The translations under genes were made by a program, and so were the position numbers. Under the pieces are notes generated by a model. That model was not told the origin of the DNA and did not search any database. It saw only the letters and a list, made by a program, of their open reading frames with translations. 64,000 bases of DNA, taken from the NCBI RefSeq assembly GCF_004136015.1, contig NZ_CP024866.1:4247676-4311675 (forward strand), written 5' to 3'. Positions 8,731 to 17,219 of this stretch are shown here, piece by piece; position 1 is the stretch's first letter; each line of letters starts with the position of its first letter. The stretch is from Pseudomonas sp. ACM7 (GTDB lineage Bacteria > Pseudomonadota > Gammaproteobacteria > Pseudomonadales > Pseudomonadaceae).

Positions 8731-9924
8731 ATGACTGCCCCCTTGAGTGCAATCAAAGTGATCGAGATCGGCACGCTGATCGCCGCGCCGTTCGCCGCGC
8801 GCATGCTTGCCGAGTTCGGCGCTGAAGTGATCAAGATCGAAGCCATGGGTCAGGGCGACCCGCTGCGCAAATGGCGCAAGCTGCACGAAGGCACGTCGCT
8901 GTGGTGGTACCTGCAATCGCGAAACAAGAAGTCCCTGGCGCTGAATCTCAAATCCCCCGAAGGCATTGAGCTGGTCAAGCAACTGGCGACCAGCGCCGAC
9001 GTCCTGATCGAAAACCTGCGCCCCGGCGCCCTGGAGAAACTCGGTCTGGGCTGGGACGTGTTACACGCCCTCAATCCTAACCTGACGCTGGTGCGTATTT
9101 CCGGTTATGGGCAGACCGGCCCGTACCGCGATCGTCCTGGGTTCGGCGCCATCGGCGAGGCCATGGGCGGGATCCGCTACACCACCGGCACACCCGGTTC
9201 ACCACCGGCCCGGGTGGGCGTCAGCCTCGGCGATTCCCTGGCTTCGCTGCATGCGGTGATCGGTGCCTTGATGTCGCTGCTGCGGGTCAAGACCGGGCAG
9301 GGCGGTGGGCAAGTGGTCGATGTGTCCCTGGCTGAAAGTGTGTTCAACGTCATGGAAAGCCTGGTGCCGGAATACGACATGCTCGGCCATGTTCGTGAGC
9401 GCAGCGGCGGGGCCTTGCCGGGCATCGCGCCCTCCAACACCTATCTGACGGCCGATGGCGCCTACGTGGTGATCGCCGGCAACAGCGACCCGATCTACAA
9501 GCGCTTGATGGACGTCATCGGTCGCCGTGATCTGGCCGATGCGCCGGAGTTTGCCCATAACGACGGGCGTGCCGCCAAGAGCAACGTGCTCGATGCGGCG
9601 ATCACTCACTGGACCAGCAGCCTGCCCATTGATGAGGTGTTGTCTGCTCTCGAAGCCGCCGAAGTCCCAGCCGGGCGCATCTATTCAGTCGCCGACATCG
9701 TCGCCGATCCGCACTATCAGGCGCGGGACATGTTGCTCAACGCCGACCTGCCCGGCGGCGCCACGGTGAAGATGCCCGGCATTGTGCCGAAAATGTCCGA
9801 GACTCCCGGTGGCGTGAACTGGTCCGGACCTACATTGGGCCAGCACACCGACGGCATTCTCGCGGGACTGGGCCTTACCGGTTCGGACATCGAACGGCTG
9901 AAAGCTCAAGGGGTGGTGCAATGA
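8731..9924 (+). CDS. CaiB/BaiF family III CoA-transferase
   Basis: The 397-residue protein starts with the class III signature (VIEIGTLIAAPFAARMLAEFGAEVIKIE, spread over 10-37) and has GDPLRKW, ENLRPGALEKLG and RISGYGQTGPYRDRPGFG. The candidate catalytic Asp168 lies in VSLGDSLAS, at the position of Asp169 of formyl-CoA transferase. These enzymes move CoA between carboxylic acids. TGAGG 9 bases ahead selects ATG 8731 over ATG 8716. The stop overlaps the HMG-CoA-lyase-like start by ATGA, which indicates translational coupling. The likely acceptor is a branched dicarboxylate that the next enzyme cleaves. Confidence 0.9.
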   Translation: MTAPLSAIKVIEIGTLIAAPFAARMLAEFGAEVIKIEAMGQGDPLRKWRKLHEGTSLWWYLQSRNKKSLALNLKSPEGIELVKQLATSADVLIENLRPGALEKLGLGWDVLHALNPNLTLVRISGYGQTGPYRDRPGFGAIGEAMGGIRYTTGTPGSPPARVGVSLGDSLASLHAVIGALMSLLRVKTGQGGGQVVDVSLAESVFNVMESLVPEYDMLGHVRERSGGALPGIAPSNTYLTADGAYVVIAGNSDPIYKRLMDVIGRRDLADAPEFAHNDGRAAKSNVLDAAITHWTSSLPIDEVLSALEAAEVPAGRIYSVADIVADPHYQARDMLLNADLPGGATVKMPGIVPKMSETPGGVNWSGPTLGQHTDGILAGLGLTGSDIERLKAQGVVQ

Positions 9925-10847
9925 TCACTGATTTTTCCGAGACCCTGATTGTTCAGGAAGTCTCCCCTCGCGACGGCTTGCAGATCGAGCCGACCTGGGT
10001 CGAAACCGTCGACAAGATTGCATTGATCGATCAGCTGTCGCTGGCTGGTTTCAGCCGCATCGAAGCAGGCTCGTTCGTTTCCCCCAAGGCGATTCCGGCG
10101 CTGCGCGATGGTGAGCTGGTGTTCAAGGGCATCATCCGGCAACCGGGGGTGATTTACGTCGCGTTGATCCCCAACCTGAAAGGCGCGCAACGGGCGCTGG
10201 CGACGAGGGCCGACGAGTTGAATCTGGTGATGTCCGCCAGCCAGACCCACAACCTGGCCAACATGCGCATGCGTTGCGAAGCCTCATTGGCTGCGTTCGG
10301 CGAGATCGTGCAATACGTTCTCGGGACGACGGTGCGACTCAACGCCAGCATCGCCACTACCTTCGGCTGTCCGTTTGAAGGCAAGATCGACGAGGATCGC
10401 GTGCTGCAAATCGTCGAGGCTTATCAGGAACTCGGGATCCAGGGCATTACCCTGGCCGACACCACAGGCATGGCTAATCCGCGGCAGGTTGATCGTCTGG
10501 TGCGGCGGGTCTTGCAGCGAGTTTCACCCACTGACTTGACCCTGCATTTCCACAACACTCGCGGGCTCGGTCTGTGCAACGTACTGGCCGCCTATGAGGC
10601 CGGTGCCCGACGCTTCGACGCGGCACTGGGCGGGCTCGGCGGATGCCCGTTCGCGCCGGGTGCCTCCGGCAATATCTGCACCGAAGACCTGGTTAACCTG
10701 TGCGATGAGATCGGCATTCACACCGGCATCGATCTGCCGCTGTTGCTGCAATTGTCGCGTGGATTACCCGCGCTGCTGGGCCACGAAGTGCCCGGTCAGC
10801 TGGCCAAGGCCGGACGCAATTGCGATCTGCATCCAAGCCCTTCCTGA
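9921..10847 (+). CDS. Hydroxymethylglutaryl-CoA lyase family protein
   Basis: A 308-residue DRE-TIM-type TIM-barrel lyase. VSPRDGLQ (Arg17-Asp18) opens the barrel, LHFHNTRGLG (His209, His211) supplies metal ligands, and GGLGGCPFAPGASGN (237-251, with Cys242) is the HMG-CoA lyase signature. The reaction would be cleavage of an HMG-CoA-like thioester to acetyl-CoA plus a keto acid. Citramalyl-CoA or related substrates are alternatives. It overlaps the CoA-transferase gene by four bases. No leucine-degradation genes lie nearby, so it is probably fed by the transferase and not by methylglutaconyl-CoA hydratase. Confidence 0.9.
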   Translation: MITDFSETLIVQEVSPRDGLQIEPTWVETVDKIALIDQLSLAGFSRIEAGSFVSPKAIPALRDGELVFKGIIRQPGVIYVALIPNLKGAQRALATRADELNLVMSASQTHNLANMRMRCEASLAAFGEIVQYVLGTTVRLNASIATTFGCPFEGKIDEDRVLQIVEAYQELGIQGITLADTTGMANPRQVDRLVRRVLQRVSPTDLTLHFHNTRGLGLCNVLAAYEAGARRFDAALGGLGGCPFAPGASGNICTEDLVNLCDEIGIHTGIDLPLLLQLSRGLPALLGHEVPGQLAKAGRNCDLHPSPS

Positions 10848-10860
10848 CCACCCCGAATCC

Positions 10861-10953
10861 CCTGTGGGAGCGGGCTTGCTCGCGAATGCGGTTTGACATT
10901 CAGCATTGATGTCGACTGACACGCCGCCTTCGCGAGCAAGCCCGCTCCCACAG
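10861..10953. repeat. REPIN (TGTGGGAGCGGGCTTGCTCGCGAA family)
   Basis: Inverted arms CCTGTGGGAGCGGGCTTGCT... and ...AGCAAGCCCGCTCCCACAG flank a central segment that contains GTCGACTGACA. It lies 13 bases after the lyase stop and before the MFS gene of the same operon, so it probably modulates readthrough between them. Confidence 0.92.
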
Positions 10954-11034
10954 TAAAAGCGTTCACACCCGAATATCTCAACCAGACAACAAAAACAATC
11001 GGACACCCACGGGCAGTCCGCCTGGAGAACCATC

Positions 11035-12366
11035 ATGAGCCTTAATGTACTGGAGGCGGGCGCAAGCCCTTCCGTTAGCCACGACGAAGAAAAAGCCCTG
11101 GTCAGCAAAGTCGCCTGGCGACTGATGCCGCTGATCATGGTCTGCTACCTGTTCGCGTTTTTCGACCGCATCAACATCAGCTTCGCCAAGTTCCAATTGC
11201 AGACCGACCTGAGCCTGAGCGACACCGCTTACGGCCTCGGCGCCGGGCTGTTCGTGGTTGGTTACGTGATCTTCGAAGTGCCGAGCAACATGATGCTCTA
11301 CAAGGTCGGCGCCCGGCGCTGGATCGCCCGGATCATGATGTCCTGGGGCCTCGCCACCGCGGCCATGGTCTTCGTCAATAGCGAATGGCAGTTCTACGCG
11401 CTGCGCTTCGTCATTGGTGCGATGGAAGCAGGTTTCGCCCCAGGCGTGCTGTATTACCTGACGCTGTGGTTCCCGCAGCACTATCGCGGACGCATCACTT
11501 CGATGTTGTTTCTGTCGTCGGCATTTGCAGGTCTGGTCGGCGCACCGATCTCCGGGCTGGTGCTGCAGCACCTCGACGGTTTTATGGATATGCGCGGCTG
11601 GCACTGGCTGTTTCTGCTGGGCGGCGTGCCTTGCATTGGCCTCGGCTTGCTGGTGCTGACGTTGCTCAAGGACCGCATCGAAGACGCTCACTGGCTGACA
11701 CCGTCAGAGAAGACGCTGCTGGCCAGCCGTATCGCGCACCATGAACCGCACAAGAGCGGTGGCTCGTTGCTCGCCGCACTGCGGATTCCGGGTTTCCTGA
11801 CCCTCGGGCTGATCTACTTCCTGATTCAGGTGGCGTCCTACGGCTTGAACTTCTGGGCCCCGCAACTGATTCGCAGCGCCGGCACCGAGAGCCCGGTGAT
11901 GATCGGTTTGCTGACCGCCATCCCTTACATCTGCGGCGCCATCAGCATGGTGGTGATCGGGCGGTTGTCCGACTCGACTGGCGAGCGGCGCAAGTTTGTC
12001 GCAGGTCTGGTTGCGGTGGGCGCGGTAGGGTTCTTCTGTGCGGGTATCTTCGCTAACCACACGACCTTCCTGATTGCCGCGCTGGGCTTGCTCGGTGCCG
12101 GGATCATCGCCTCCATCCCGAGCTTCTGGACCCTGCCGCCCAAACTGCTGGCCGGTGCTGGCGCAGGGGCTGCTGGCGGGATCGCGGTGATCAACACCCT
12201 CGGCCAGTTCGGCGGCATCGTCAGCCCGGTGATGGTGGGGCGGATCAAAGACCTGACGGGCAGCACCACGCCGGCACTGTATGTCATCGGCGTCGCTGCG
12301 CTGATCGCCGTCGCGCTGCTGCTGTGGGGGTTGCCGCAGAAGCTGCGCACGCTCGACAAGTTTTAA
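11035..12366 (+). CDS. MFS transporter, anion:cation symporter (ACS) family
   Basis: The 443-residue protein has twelve membrane helices and ACS-family landmarks: LFAFFDRINISFAKFQ at about 35-50, FEVPSNMMLYKVGARRWIAR, and GAMEAGFAPGVLYYLTLWFP. ACS members (phthalate, glucarate, tartrate types) import carboxylates. The gene follows the CoA-transferase and lyase genes on the same strand after a REPIN, so it is the likely importer of the acid that those enzymes use. GGAG about 11 bases ahead of ATG 11035 fits as the ribosome binding site. Confidence 0.9.
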   Translation: MSLNVLEAGASPSVSHDEEKALVSKVAWRLMPLIMVCYLFAFFDRINISFAKFQLQTDLSLSDTAYGLGAGLFVVGYVIFEVPSNMMLYKVGARRWIARIMMSWGLATAAMVFVNSEWQFYALRFVIGAMEAGFAPGVLYYLTLWFPQHYRGRITSMLFLSSAFAGLVGAPISGLVLQHLDGFMDMRGWHWLFLLGGVPCIGLGLLVLTLLKDRIEDAHWLTPSEKTLLASRIAHHEPHKSGGSLLAALRIPGFLTLGLIYFLIQVASYGLNFWAPQLIRSAGTESPVMIGLLTAIPYICGAISMVVIGRLSDSTGERRKFVAGLVAVGAVGFFCAGIFANHTTFLIAALGLLGAGIIASIPSFWTLPPKLLAGAGAGAAGGIAVINTLGQFGGIVSPVMVGRIKDLTGSTTPALYVIGVAALIAVALLLWGLPQKLRTLDKF

Positions 12367-12371
12367 AAGTT

Positions 12372-12440
12372 TCGCAGGCTACGCCAGTTTCTGCATCGAC
12401 CACGCATCGCTGCAGGCGCTGGCGAAGGCTGCGATCAAGA
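12372..12440. repeat. Degraded REP pair between convergent genes
   Basis: TCGCAGGCTACGCCAG... and ...GGCGAAGGCTGCGATCAAGA are recognisable but diverged arms of the GTAGGAGCTG family in inverted order. They lie between the MFS gene and the convergent ydcZ-type gene and slightly overlap the end of the latter. Confidence 0.55.
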
Positions 12441-12923
12441 CGTTGCTGTTATCGCTTTTTCCAATGTGCCACCGAACTGAATCAACACCACTCCAGCCAT
12501 TAACAACACCGCCCCAAACACCCGCGGTACTGTCATCTCCCGCTCCACCAACCCAAACCACCCGAAGTGATCCAGCACTAGCGACGCCACCACCTGTCCC
12601 GCCAGCGCCAAAGCAATAAACCCCGATGCCCCGAGTTTGGGCAGCAACATCAGCGCCAGCGAGATGAAGCACACCCCAAACGCACCACCGGCCCACATCC
12701 ACAGTGGCGCCTTGCTGATGAACGCCAGCGACGGCAACGGCAAACGCAGCGCCAACATAACCGGCAACAACACCACAATACTCACCAACAACGACGCGAG
12801 GGTTGCCCACAACGGATGACCCAAGCCGCGACCGAGGTTGGCGTTGATCGCGCTTTGAAAAGGCACCACCGCCCCGGCTATCACGGCCAGCAGCAACAGC
12901 CCGGCCCAATGCAACGTACTCAT
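12435..12923 (-). CDS. YdcZ/DUF606-type DMT family transporter
   Basis: A 162-residue membrane protein with five predicted helices, starting LLLLAVIAGAVVPFQSAINANLG, the typical N terminus of the DUF606/YdcZ half-size DMT family. The length is normal for a single DUF606 unit. The conserved ALAGQVVASLVLDHFGWFG segment lies at 106-124. It is divergent from a LysR gene across a 77-base spacer, so control by that regulator is the natural guess. The cargo is unknown. Confidence 0.87.
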   Translation of the reverse strand: MSTLHWAGLLLLAVIAGAVVPFQSAINANLGRGLGHPLWATLASLLVSIVVLLPVMLALRLPLPSLAFISKAPLWMWAGGAFGVCFISLALMLLPKLGASGFIALALAGQVVASLVLDHFGWFGLVEREMTVPRVFGAVLLMAGVVLIQFGGTLEKAITATS

Positions 12924-13000
12924 GATAAATCTCCAACAGGTTTTGCTGGACTCTAGAGTATTCGTCGCGCAGATTTAAATTCCAAATAGCTATCAAGAAC

Positions 13001-13912
13001 ATGCATCAGATGAATGATCTGCGCCGTGTCGACCTCAATTTGCTGGTGATCCTCGACGCCTTGCTCAGCGAGCAACACGTGACCCGTGCCGCCGAGCGCT
13101 TGCACCTGAGTCAGCCGGCCGTCAGTCATGCCTTGGCGCGACTACGTGATCTGCTTGGCGATCCTTTACTGGTGCGGGCGGGCGCAAGTCTTGTACCAAC
13201 CCCACGAGCCCTGGAGTTGATGGCACCTTTGGCCGAAGCCCTGGCTCAGGTGCAATCGCTGCTGGCACCGAATACTTTCGATCCGGCCACCGCCAAGCGC
13301 ACGTTTCGACTGGCGATGTCCGACTATGGCGCTGCAATCGTCCTGCCGGGGTTGATACGGACCTTGCGCCGGGAAGCGCCGGGCATCGATCTGCAAATCA
13401 GCCATGCCAGCCGCGAAGGCATGCTCGAGGGGGTGCTCAACGGCGACATCGACGTGGCGGCAGGCGTCTTTCCAGAATTGCCGAACGAGTTGCGCAGCAC
13501 TCCGCTGTTCGAAGAGCACTACGCCTGTCTGGTAGACCGCAACAGCCTGCCCACCGATGGCGTGCTCGACCTGCCGACCTACCTCGCCCGCCCCCATGTC
13601 CTGCTGGAAATGCGCGGCAGCGGCACCCCGGAAATCGAACGGGCCCTGACAGCCCTGCGTGAACGCCGTCGCGTGGCGATCAGCCTGCCGCACTGGAGCG
13701 TCGCCCCGGAGTTCATCAGCGGCACTGATCTGATTCTTACTGTTGCTTCCCGAGGGTTGCTGAACATCGATGAGCAGTCGTTGATCGTGGTCCCGCCGCC
13801 GTTTCACATTCCGTCGTTTACGTTTGTGTTGGTTTGGCACAAGCGGCGGGGTGGGGATCAGGCGTTGAACTGGTTGAATGGGCGGATTGAGGAGGGGATT
13901 GGACGCGGTTGA
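13001..13912 (+). CDS. LysR-type transcriptional regulator
   Basis: The 303-residue protein begins with DLNLLVILDALLSEQHVTRA and the HTH helix LHLSQPAVSHALARLRDLLGDPLLVR, matching the NodD/SyrM-like LysR subgroup. The effector domain covers about 95-300. The start could be ATG 13001 or ATG 13010, since neither has a clear ribosome binding site. Its 5' end faces the ydcZ-type gene with 77 bases between them, so the pair probably shares one LysR operator. The 159 bases downstream hold no gene. Confidence 0.88.
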   Translation: MHQMNDLRRVDLNLLVILDALLSEQHVTRAAERLHLSQPAVSHALARLRDLLGDPLLVRAGASLVPTPRALELMAPLAEALAQVQSLLAPNTFDPATAKRTFRLAMSDYGAAIVLPGLIRTLRREAPGIDLQISHASREGMLEGVLNGDIDVAAGVFPELPNELRSTPLFEEHYACLVDRNSLPTDGVLDLPTYLARPHVLLEMRGSGTPEIERALTALRERRRVAISLPHWSVAPEFISGTDLILTVASRGLLNIDEQSLIVVPPPFHIPSFTFVLVWHKRRGGDQALNWLNGRIEEGIGRG

Positions 13913-14317
13913 TGACGCAATACTGTTCACTTAAACGTGGTATTTCAGGTATGCCTGCATTTGTGGCAAGGGGGCTTATCGGAATGCCACAGATTTCTCG
14001 CTCGCCTCAAGATTTTCTTAAGCGAACAGCATTGTGGTTGATGACGAGCATTTTGGTTTGAAAGCGGCGCATCAGCTGATGTTTGTCACCCACTTGCTTA
14101 AAACCGCTTTCATTTCTTTTGGACTCGCGAAATCACCGCTATCCGCTTCACTCAGCGCTTGCTGGATTTCGTCGAACATCAAGGTCTGGTGTGCTGAGTG
14201 TCTGTGCGATATGTCTGTTGTATGAAACGCATCGCTGTGTCTTTTGGTTTTAGGCTTTTCCACTGCTTTTACGCTCCAGATACCGTTGGTTCAGAAAATA
14301 CCCTCGAGGAAATAAAA
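13913..14317. other. Spacer with antitoxin remnant and fosA leader
   Basis: No intact gene is visible here. The left part holds a weakly REP-like stretch (TTGTGGCAAGGGGGCTTATC at about 13961-13980). The middle holds a short reading frame that resembles the tail of an antitoxin (listed separately). The right part carries the fosA ribosome binding site. Confidence 0.5.
14072..14179 (-). pseudogene. Remnant of a CopG/RHH-type antitoxin
   Basis: The minus-strand frame reads MFDEIQQALSEADSGDFAS followed by PKEMKAVLSKWV. This resembles the C-terminal tail of small type II antitoxins, where 'ALxEADxGDFASxEEVxxVxxKW' is common. The preceding residues in the same frame do not form a ribbon-helix-helix core, and no ParE/RelE-like toxin follows: the next in-frame ATG gives only about 20 codons. 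I read it as a decayed toxin-antitoxin locus. It could also be a chance match, because the region is short. Confidence 0.4.
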
Positions 14318-14734
14318 TTGCTAACAGGCCTCAACCACCTGACCCTCGCCGTCACCAACTTGAACCGCAGCGTGGCGTTCTATCACGATCTGCTGCAACT
14401 TCAGCTTGAAGCCACGTGGGACACCGGCGCCTATCTCTCGCTGCCGGGTCTATGGTTGTGCCTTTCCCTCGATCCACTGCGCAACTCCGAATCCGCCGCC
14501 GATTACACCCATTTCGCCTTTAGCATTAACGCAACAGACTTCCCGCTCTTCGTCGAACGCCTGCGATCCGCCGACGTCCAGGAATGGCGTGATAATCGGA
14601 GCGAAGGCGCGTCCTTCTATTTCCTCGACCCGGATGGGCACAAGCTCGAAGCCCATGTCGGTAATCTCGAATCGCGTCTGGCAGCCTGTCGGCAGCGGCC
14701 CTATGCGGGAATGAAGTTCTTCGACGATCAGTAA
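14318..14734 (+). CDS. fosA: FosA-type fosfomycin thiol transferase
   Basis: A 138-residue glyoxalase-fold protein that matches Pseudomonas FosA along its length: [11 protein letters not shown] (metal ligand His7), [10 protein letters not shown] (His65), [16 protein letters not shown] (potassium and phosphonate loop) and [16 protein letters not shown] (Glu111). It would add glutathione to fosfomycin using Mn(II) and K+. Translation most likely starts at the TTG at 14318, since GAGGA sits 7 bases upstream and this gives the canonical M-LTGLNH N terminus. The equivalent of FosA Lys90 is Arg91 here, a conservative change in the substrate pocket. Confidence 0.93.
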   Translation: MLTGLNHLTLAVTNLNRSVAFYHDLLQLQLEATWDTGAYLSLPGLWLCLSLDPLRNSESAADYTHFAFSINATDFPLFVERLRSADVQEWRDNRSEGASFYFLDPDGHKLEAHVGNLESRLAACRQRPYAGMKFFDDQ

Positions 14735-14796
14735 GTCGGGTCCCGGAGACCTGAGATAGACTTGCGTGCATTCACCCCGGCTCAACAGGACTTCCA

Positions 14797-15435
14797 ATGA
14801 CCCCATCGCTGCTAATGGCTGTTCTCGCCTCGGGCTTTATCTACGGCATCACGCCGGGGCCGGGTGTGTTGGCGGTGTTCGGCATCGGTGCGGCGCGTGG
14901 TCGGCGGGCTGGGGCGGGGTTTCTCTGCGGGCATTTGCTGGGGGATGTGGTCTGGTGCAGCACTGCGCTGATCGCAATTGTTGGTGCACGGGAAATCGGC
15001 AGTACCGCGTTCGATGTGCTGGGTGTGCTCAGCGGGTTGTATCTGTTTTGGCTCGGTCTGCGTGCGGTTCGCGCTCGTCGCAGCAGTGTCGAAGCCCCTC
15101 AAGGCCCGGCGCGGCAGCCGTTCTGGCACGGCATTCTGTTTGGCCTGACCAATCCGAAGGCTTACCCGGTGGCGGTAGCGACTTTTACGGCGCTGCTGTC
15201 CAGTCGTGCCGAATTGCTGCACTGGTCGATGCTGCCGTGGCTGATTGTCCTGAGCTTCGTCGGTGGCCTCATGGCCTACGCTATCCTCATTGGCATTGTC
15301 GGTGCGCGGCAGGTGCGCATGTTGTACCAGCGCCATGAGCTGTTGATCACCCGGTTGTGTGGGGTGATGTTTATCGGATTCGCCATCAATGCCCTGGCGC
15401 ATGCATTGCCGGGGCTGGTGACGAACAAGGCGTGA
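14797..15435 (+). CDS. LysE/RhtB family amino-acid exporter
   Basis: The 212-residue protein has six predicted helices and the family's early motif GFIYGITPGPGVLAVFGIGAARGRRAG at about 13-39, plus FGLTNPKAYPVA near 114-125. LysE-family proteins export basic or neutral amino acids or homoserine lactones, and the cargo is not readable here. It follows fosA by 62 bases on the same strand but is probably a separate function. Confidence 0.9.
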   Translation: MTPSLLMAVLASGFIYGITPGPGVLAVFGIGAARGRRAGAGFLCGHLLGDVVWCSTALIAIVGAREIGSTAFDVLGVLSGLYLFWLGLRAVRARRSSVEAPQGPARQPFWHGILFGLTNPKAYPVAVATFTALLSSRAELLHWSMLPWLIVLSFVGGLMAYAILIGIVGARQVRMLYQRHELLITRLCGVMFIGFAINALAHALPGLVTNKA

Positions 15436-15466
15436 GGCTGATTGCAAGGAGGCGTCAGTTGTACTG

Positions 15467-16870
15467 ATGGGTCAGGGAGGGTTCTTTATTGCTGCATTGG
15501 CCGGACACGCTCACCGCACTATGGCAACCAGAAATTCCGCGCCGTTGGCGAGCTTCATCGATCTCTTGCTGGACGCCGTCTGTGCGGTCGACAAACAAGG
15601 TCGCTTCGTATTTGTCAGCGCGGCGTGCGAGCGTATTTTCGGTTATACCCCCGAAGAGCTGATCGGCCAGCCGATGATCGACCTGGTGCATCCCGCCGAT
15701 CGTCAGCGCACCCTCGATGCCGCGCGGGAGATCATGGGTGGCGACCCCAAGCTCAATTTCGAAAACCGCTACCTGCGTAAAGATGGCCGAGTGGCGCACA
15801 TCCTCTGGTCGGCGCGCTGGTCGGAGGTCGACCAACTGCGCATCGCCGTGGCACGCGACATCACTGAGCGCAAGCAGGCCGAATCCCGACAAGCGGCGTT
15901 GTATGCGATTTCCGAAGCGGCCCACGCGGCGGAAGATTTACTGGCGCTGTTCAAACGCATCCATTTGATTATCGGAGAATGGCTGCCGGCGCTGAATTTC
16001 TCCGTGGCGCTGTATGACGAACACTGTGCACAGCTGAATTTCCCTTATCACGTGGACGACCTGGAGCTGCAACCTGAGCAGCCCGGAACGATCACCGGAC
16101 GTCTCTGCGCCGAGGTGATTCGCAGCGGTCAGCCGATTCTACTGACCCCGGATCAGGACAATTTGCCGGAAGGGTTTGAGGCGCTGGTCGCGGGCCAGCA
16201 TTCGCCTTGCTGGCTGGGTGTGCCGTTGAGTTCACAAAACGGCACCATCGGTGCGCTGATCGTTAAAAGCGTGCCCGGTGGTGAGCGCTACACCGAACAG
16301 GACAAGGAGCTGCTGCAATACGTTTGCGCCCAGGTCGCCACAGCGATTGAGCGCAAGCAATTGCATGCCAGACTGCAGCGCATGGCCCAGTACGACCAAC
16401 TGACTCAACTGCCCAACCGAGAGTTACTCCGTGACCGGCTTAAAGACTCACTGACGCTGGCGCGGGCGGATTCCGGGCGTATGGCATTGCTGTATGTCGA
16501 CCTCGACCGTTTCAAAGAAGTCAACGACACCCACGGCCATGCGGTCGGCGACATGCTGCTGCAAGCGGTCGCCAATCGGCTCAAAGGCTGCGTGCGCGAA
16601 ACTGACACGGTGGCGCGCATTGGCGGTGACGAGTTCGTGGTGTTGTTGCACAGCATCCGCGCCTCGGAAGACGCCGACAGCGTGGCGGGAAAAATCCGAC
16701 AGGTCCTGGCTCAACCCCTGCGTCTGGACGGCCACAGTCTGAGCATCCAGATGAGCATCGGCGTTGCGCGATACCCCGACCATGGCACTGAAGAAAAGCA
16801 GTTGTTCCGGCATGCCGATGAGGCCATGTACGCCGCCAAGCGCCAACATCACCAGCGCCTCGGGGCTTGA
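15467..16870 (+). CDS. PAS-GAF-GGDEF diguanylate cyclase
   Basis: A 467-residue cytoplasmic protein. A PAS domain covers about 28-140 (FVFVSAACERIFGYTPEELIG), a GAF domain about 150-310 (a Cys in SPCWLGVPL), and a GGDEF domain about 318-465. The active-site loop ARIGGDEF is intact. RETD lies five residues before GGDEF and forms an RxxD inhibitory site, so the enzyme should make c-di-GMP with product inhibition. No EAL domain is present. AAGGAGG lies 14 bases before ATG 15467. ATG 15521 (MATRNS) is an alternative start with a poorer site. Confidence 0.9.
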   Translation: MGQGGFFIAALAGHAHRTMATRNSAPLASFIDLLLDAVCAVDKQGRFVFVSAACERIFGYTPEELIGQPMIDLVHPADRQRTLDAAREIMGGDPKLNFENRYLRKDGRVAHILWSARWSEVDQLRIAVARDITERKQAESRQAALYAISEAAHAAEDLLALFKRIHLIIGEWLPALNFSVALYDEHCAQLNFPYHVDDLELQPEQPGTITGRLCAEVIRSGQPILLTPDQDNLPEGFEALVAGQHSPCWLGVPLSSQNGTIGALIVKSVPGGERYTEQDKELLQYVCAQVATAIERKQLHARLQRMAQYDQLTQLPNRELLRDRLKDSLTLARADSGRMALLYVDLDRFKEVNDTHGHAVGDMLLQAVANRLKGCVRETDTVARIGGDEFVVLLHSIRASEDADSVAGKIRQVLAQPLRLDGHSLSIQMSIGVARYPDHGTEEKQLFRHADEAMYAAKRQHHQRLGA

Positions 16871-16987
16871 AAAATCTGCCACCGTTCGTCGCGGCGATTT
16901 CAACTTTTCTAAACCTTTGCGGCGATCGAAATTCTGATTCTATGCGGGCTCCTGCTCGCCGCGATCATCACCAAGAGGTAGAGAATC

Positions 16988-17146
16988 ATGCCTAATTCAA
17001 GAAACTCGAACTCGGGAAACTTCGCCAACGATCGAACGAAGGCGTCTGAAACCGGTCGCAAAGGTGGGAAAACTACCACCACGACTGTCGATAAAGACCC
17101 TGTGAAACCCGACATGGGCCGCAAAGGTGGTCAGAAATCGAAATAG
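16988..17146 (+). CDS. KGG-repeat small stress protein (YciG-like)
   Basis: This 52-residue hydrophilic peptide has two GRKGG blocks (residues 23-27 and 44-48) separated by a Thr/Val/Asp linker, ending GGQKSK. The pattern is that of the KGG/Con-10 stress-induced family. AAGAGG lies about 10 bases before the ATG, and a clear intrinsic terminator follows 27 bases after the stop, so it forms a complete single-gene unit. Function is unknown; relatives are stationary-phase or stress induced. Confidence 0.8.
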   Translation: MPNSRNSNSGNFANDRTKASETGRKGGKTTTTTVDKDPVKPDMGRKGGQKSK

Positions 17147-17172
17147 CGGTGAAGGTAGTTTTGATTGAGAGG

Positions 17173-17202
17173 CGGGAGCGTAAGCTCCCGTTTGAATTTT
17201 TT
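17173..17202 (+). terminator. Intrinsic terminator of the KGG gene
   Basis: CGGGAGC, a GTAA tetraloop and GCTCCCG form a 7-bp stem that is followed by TTTGAATTTTTT. Confidence 0.85.
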
Positions 17203-17219
17203 ACGAGGAGGGCGCGACC

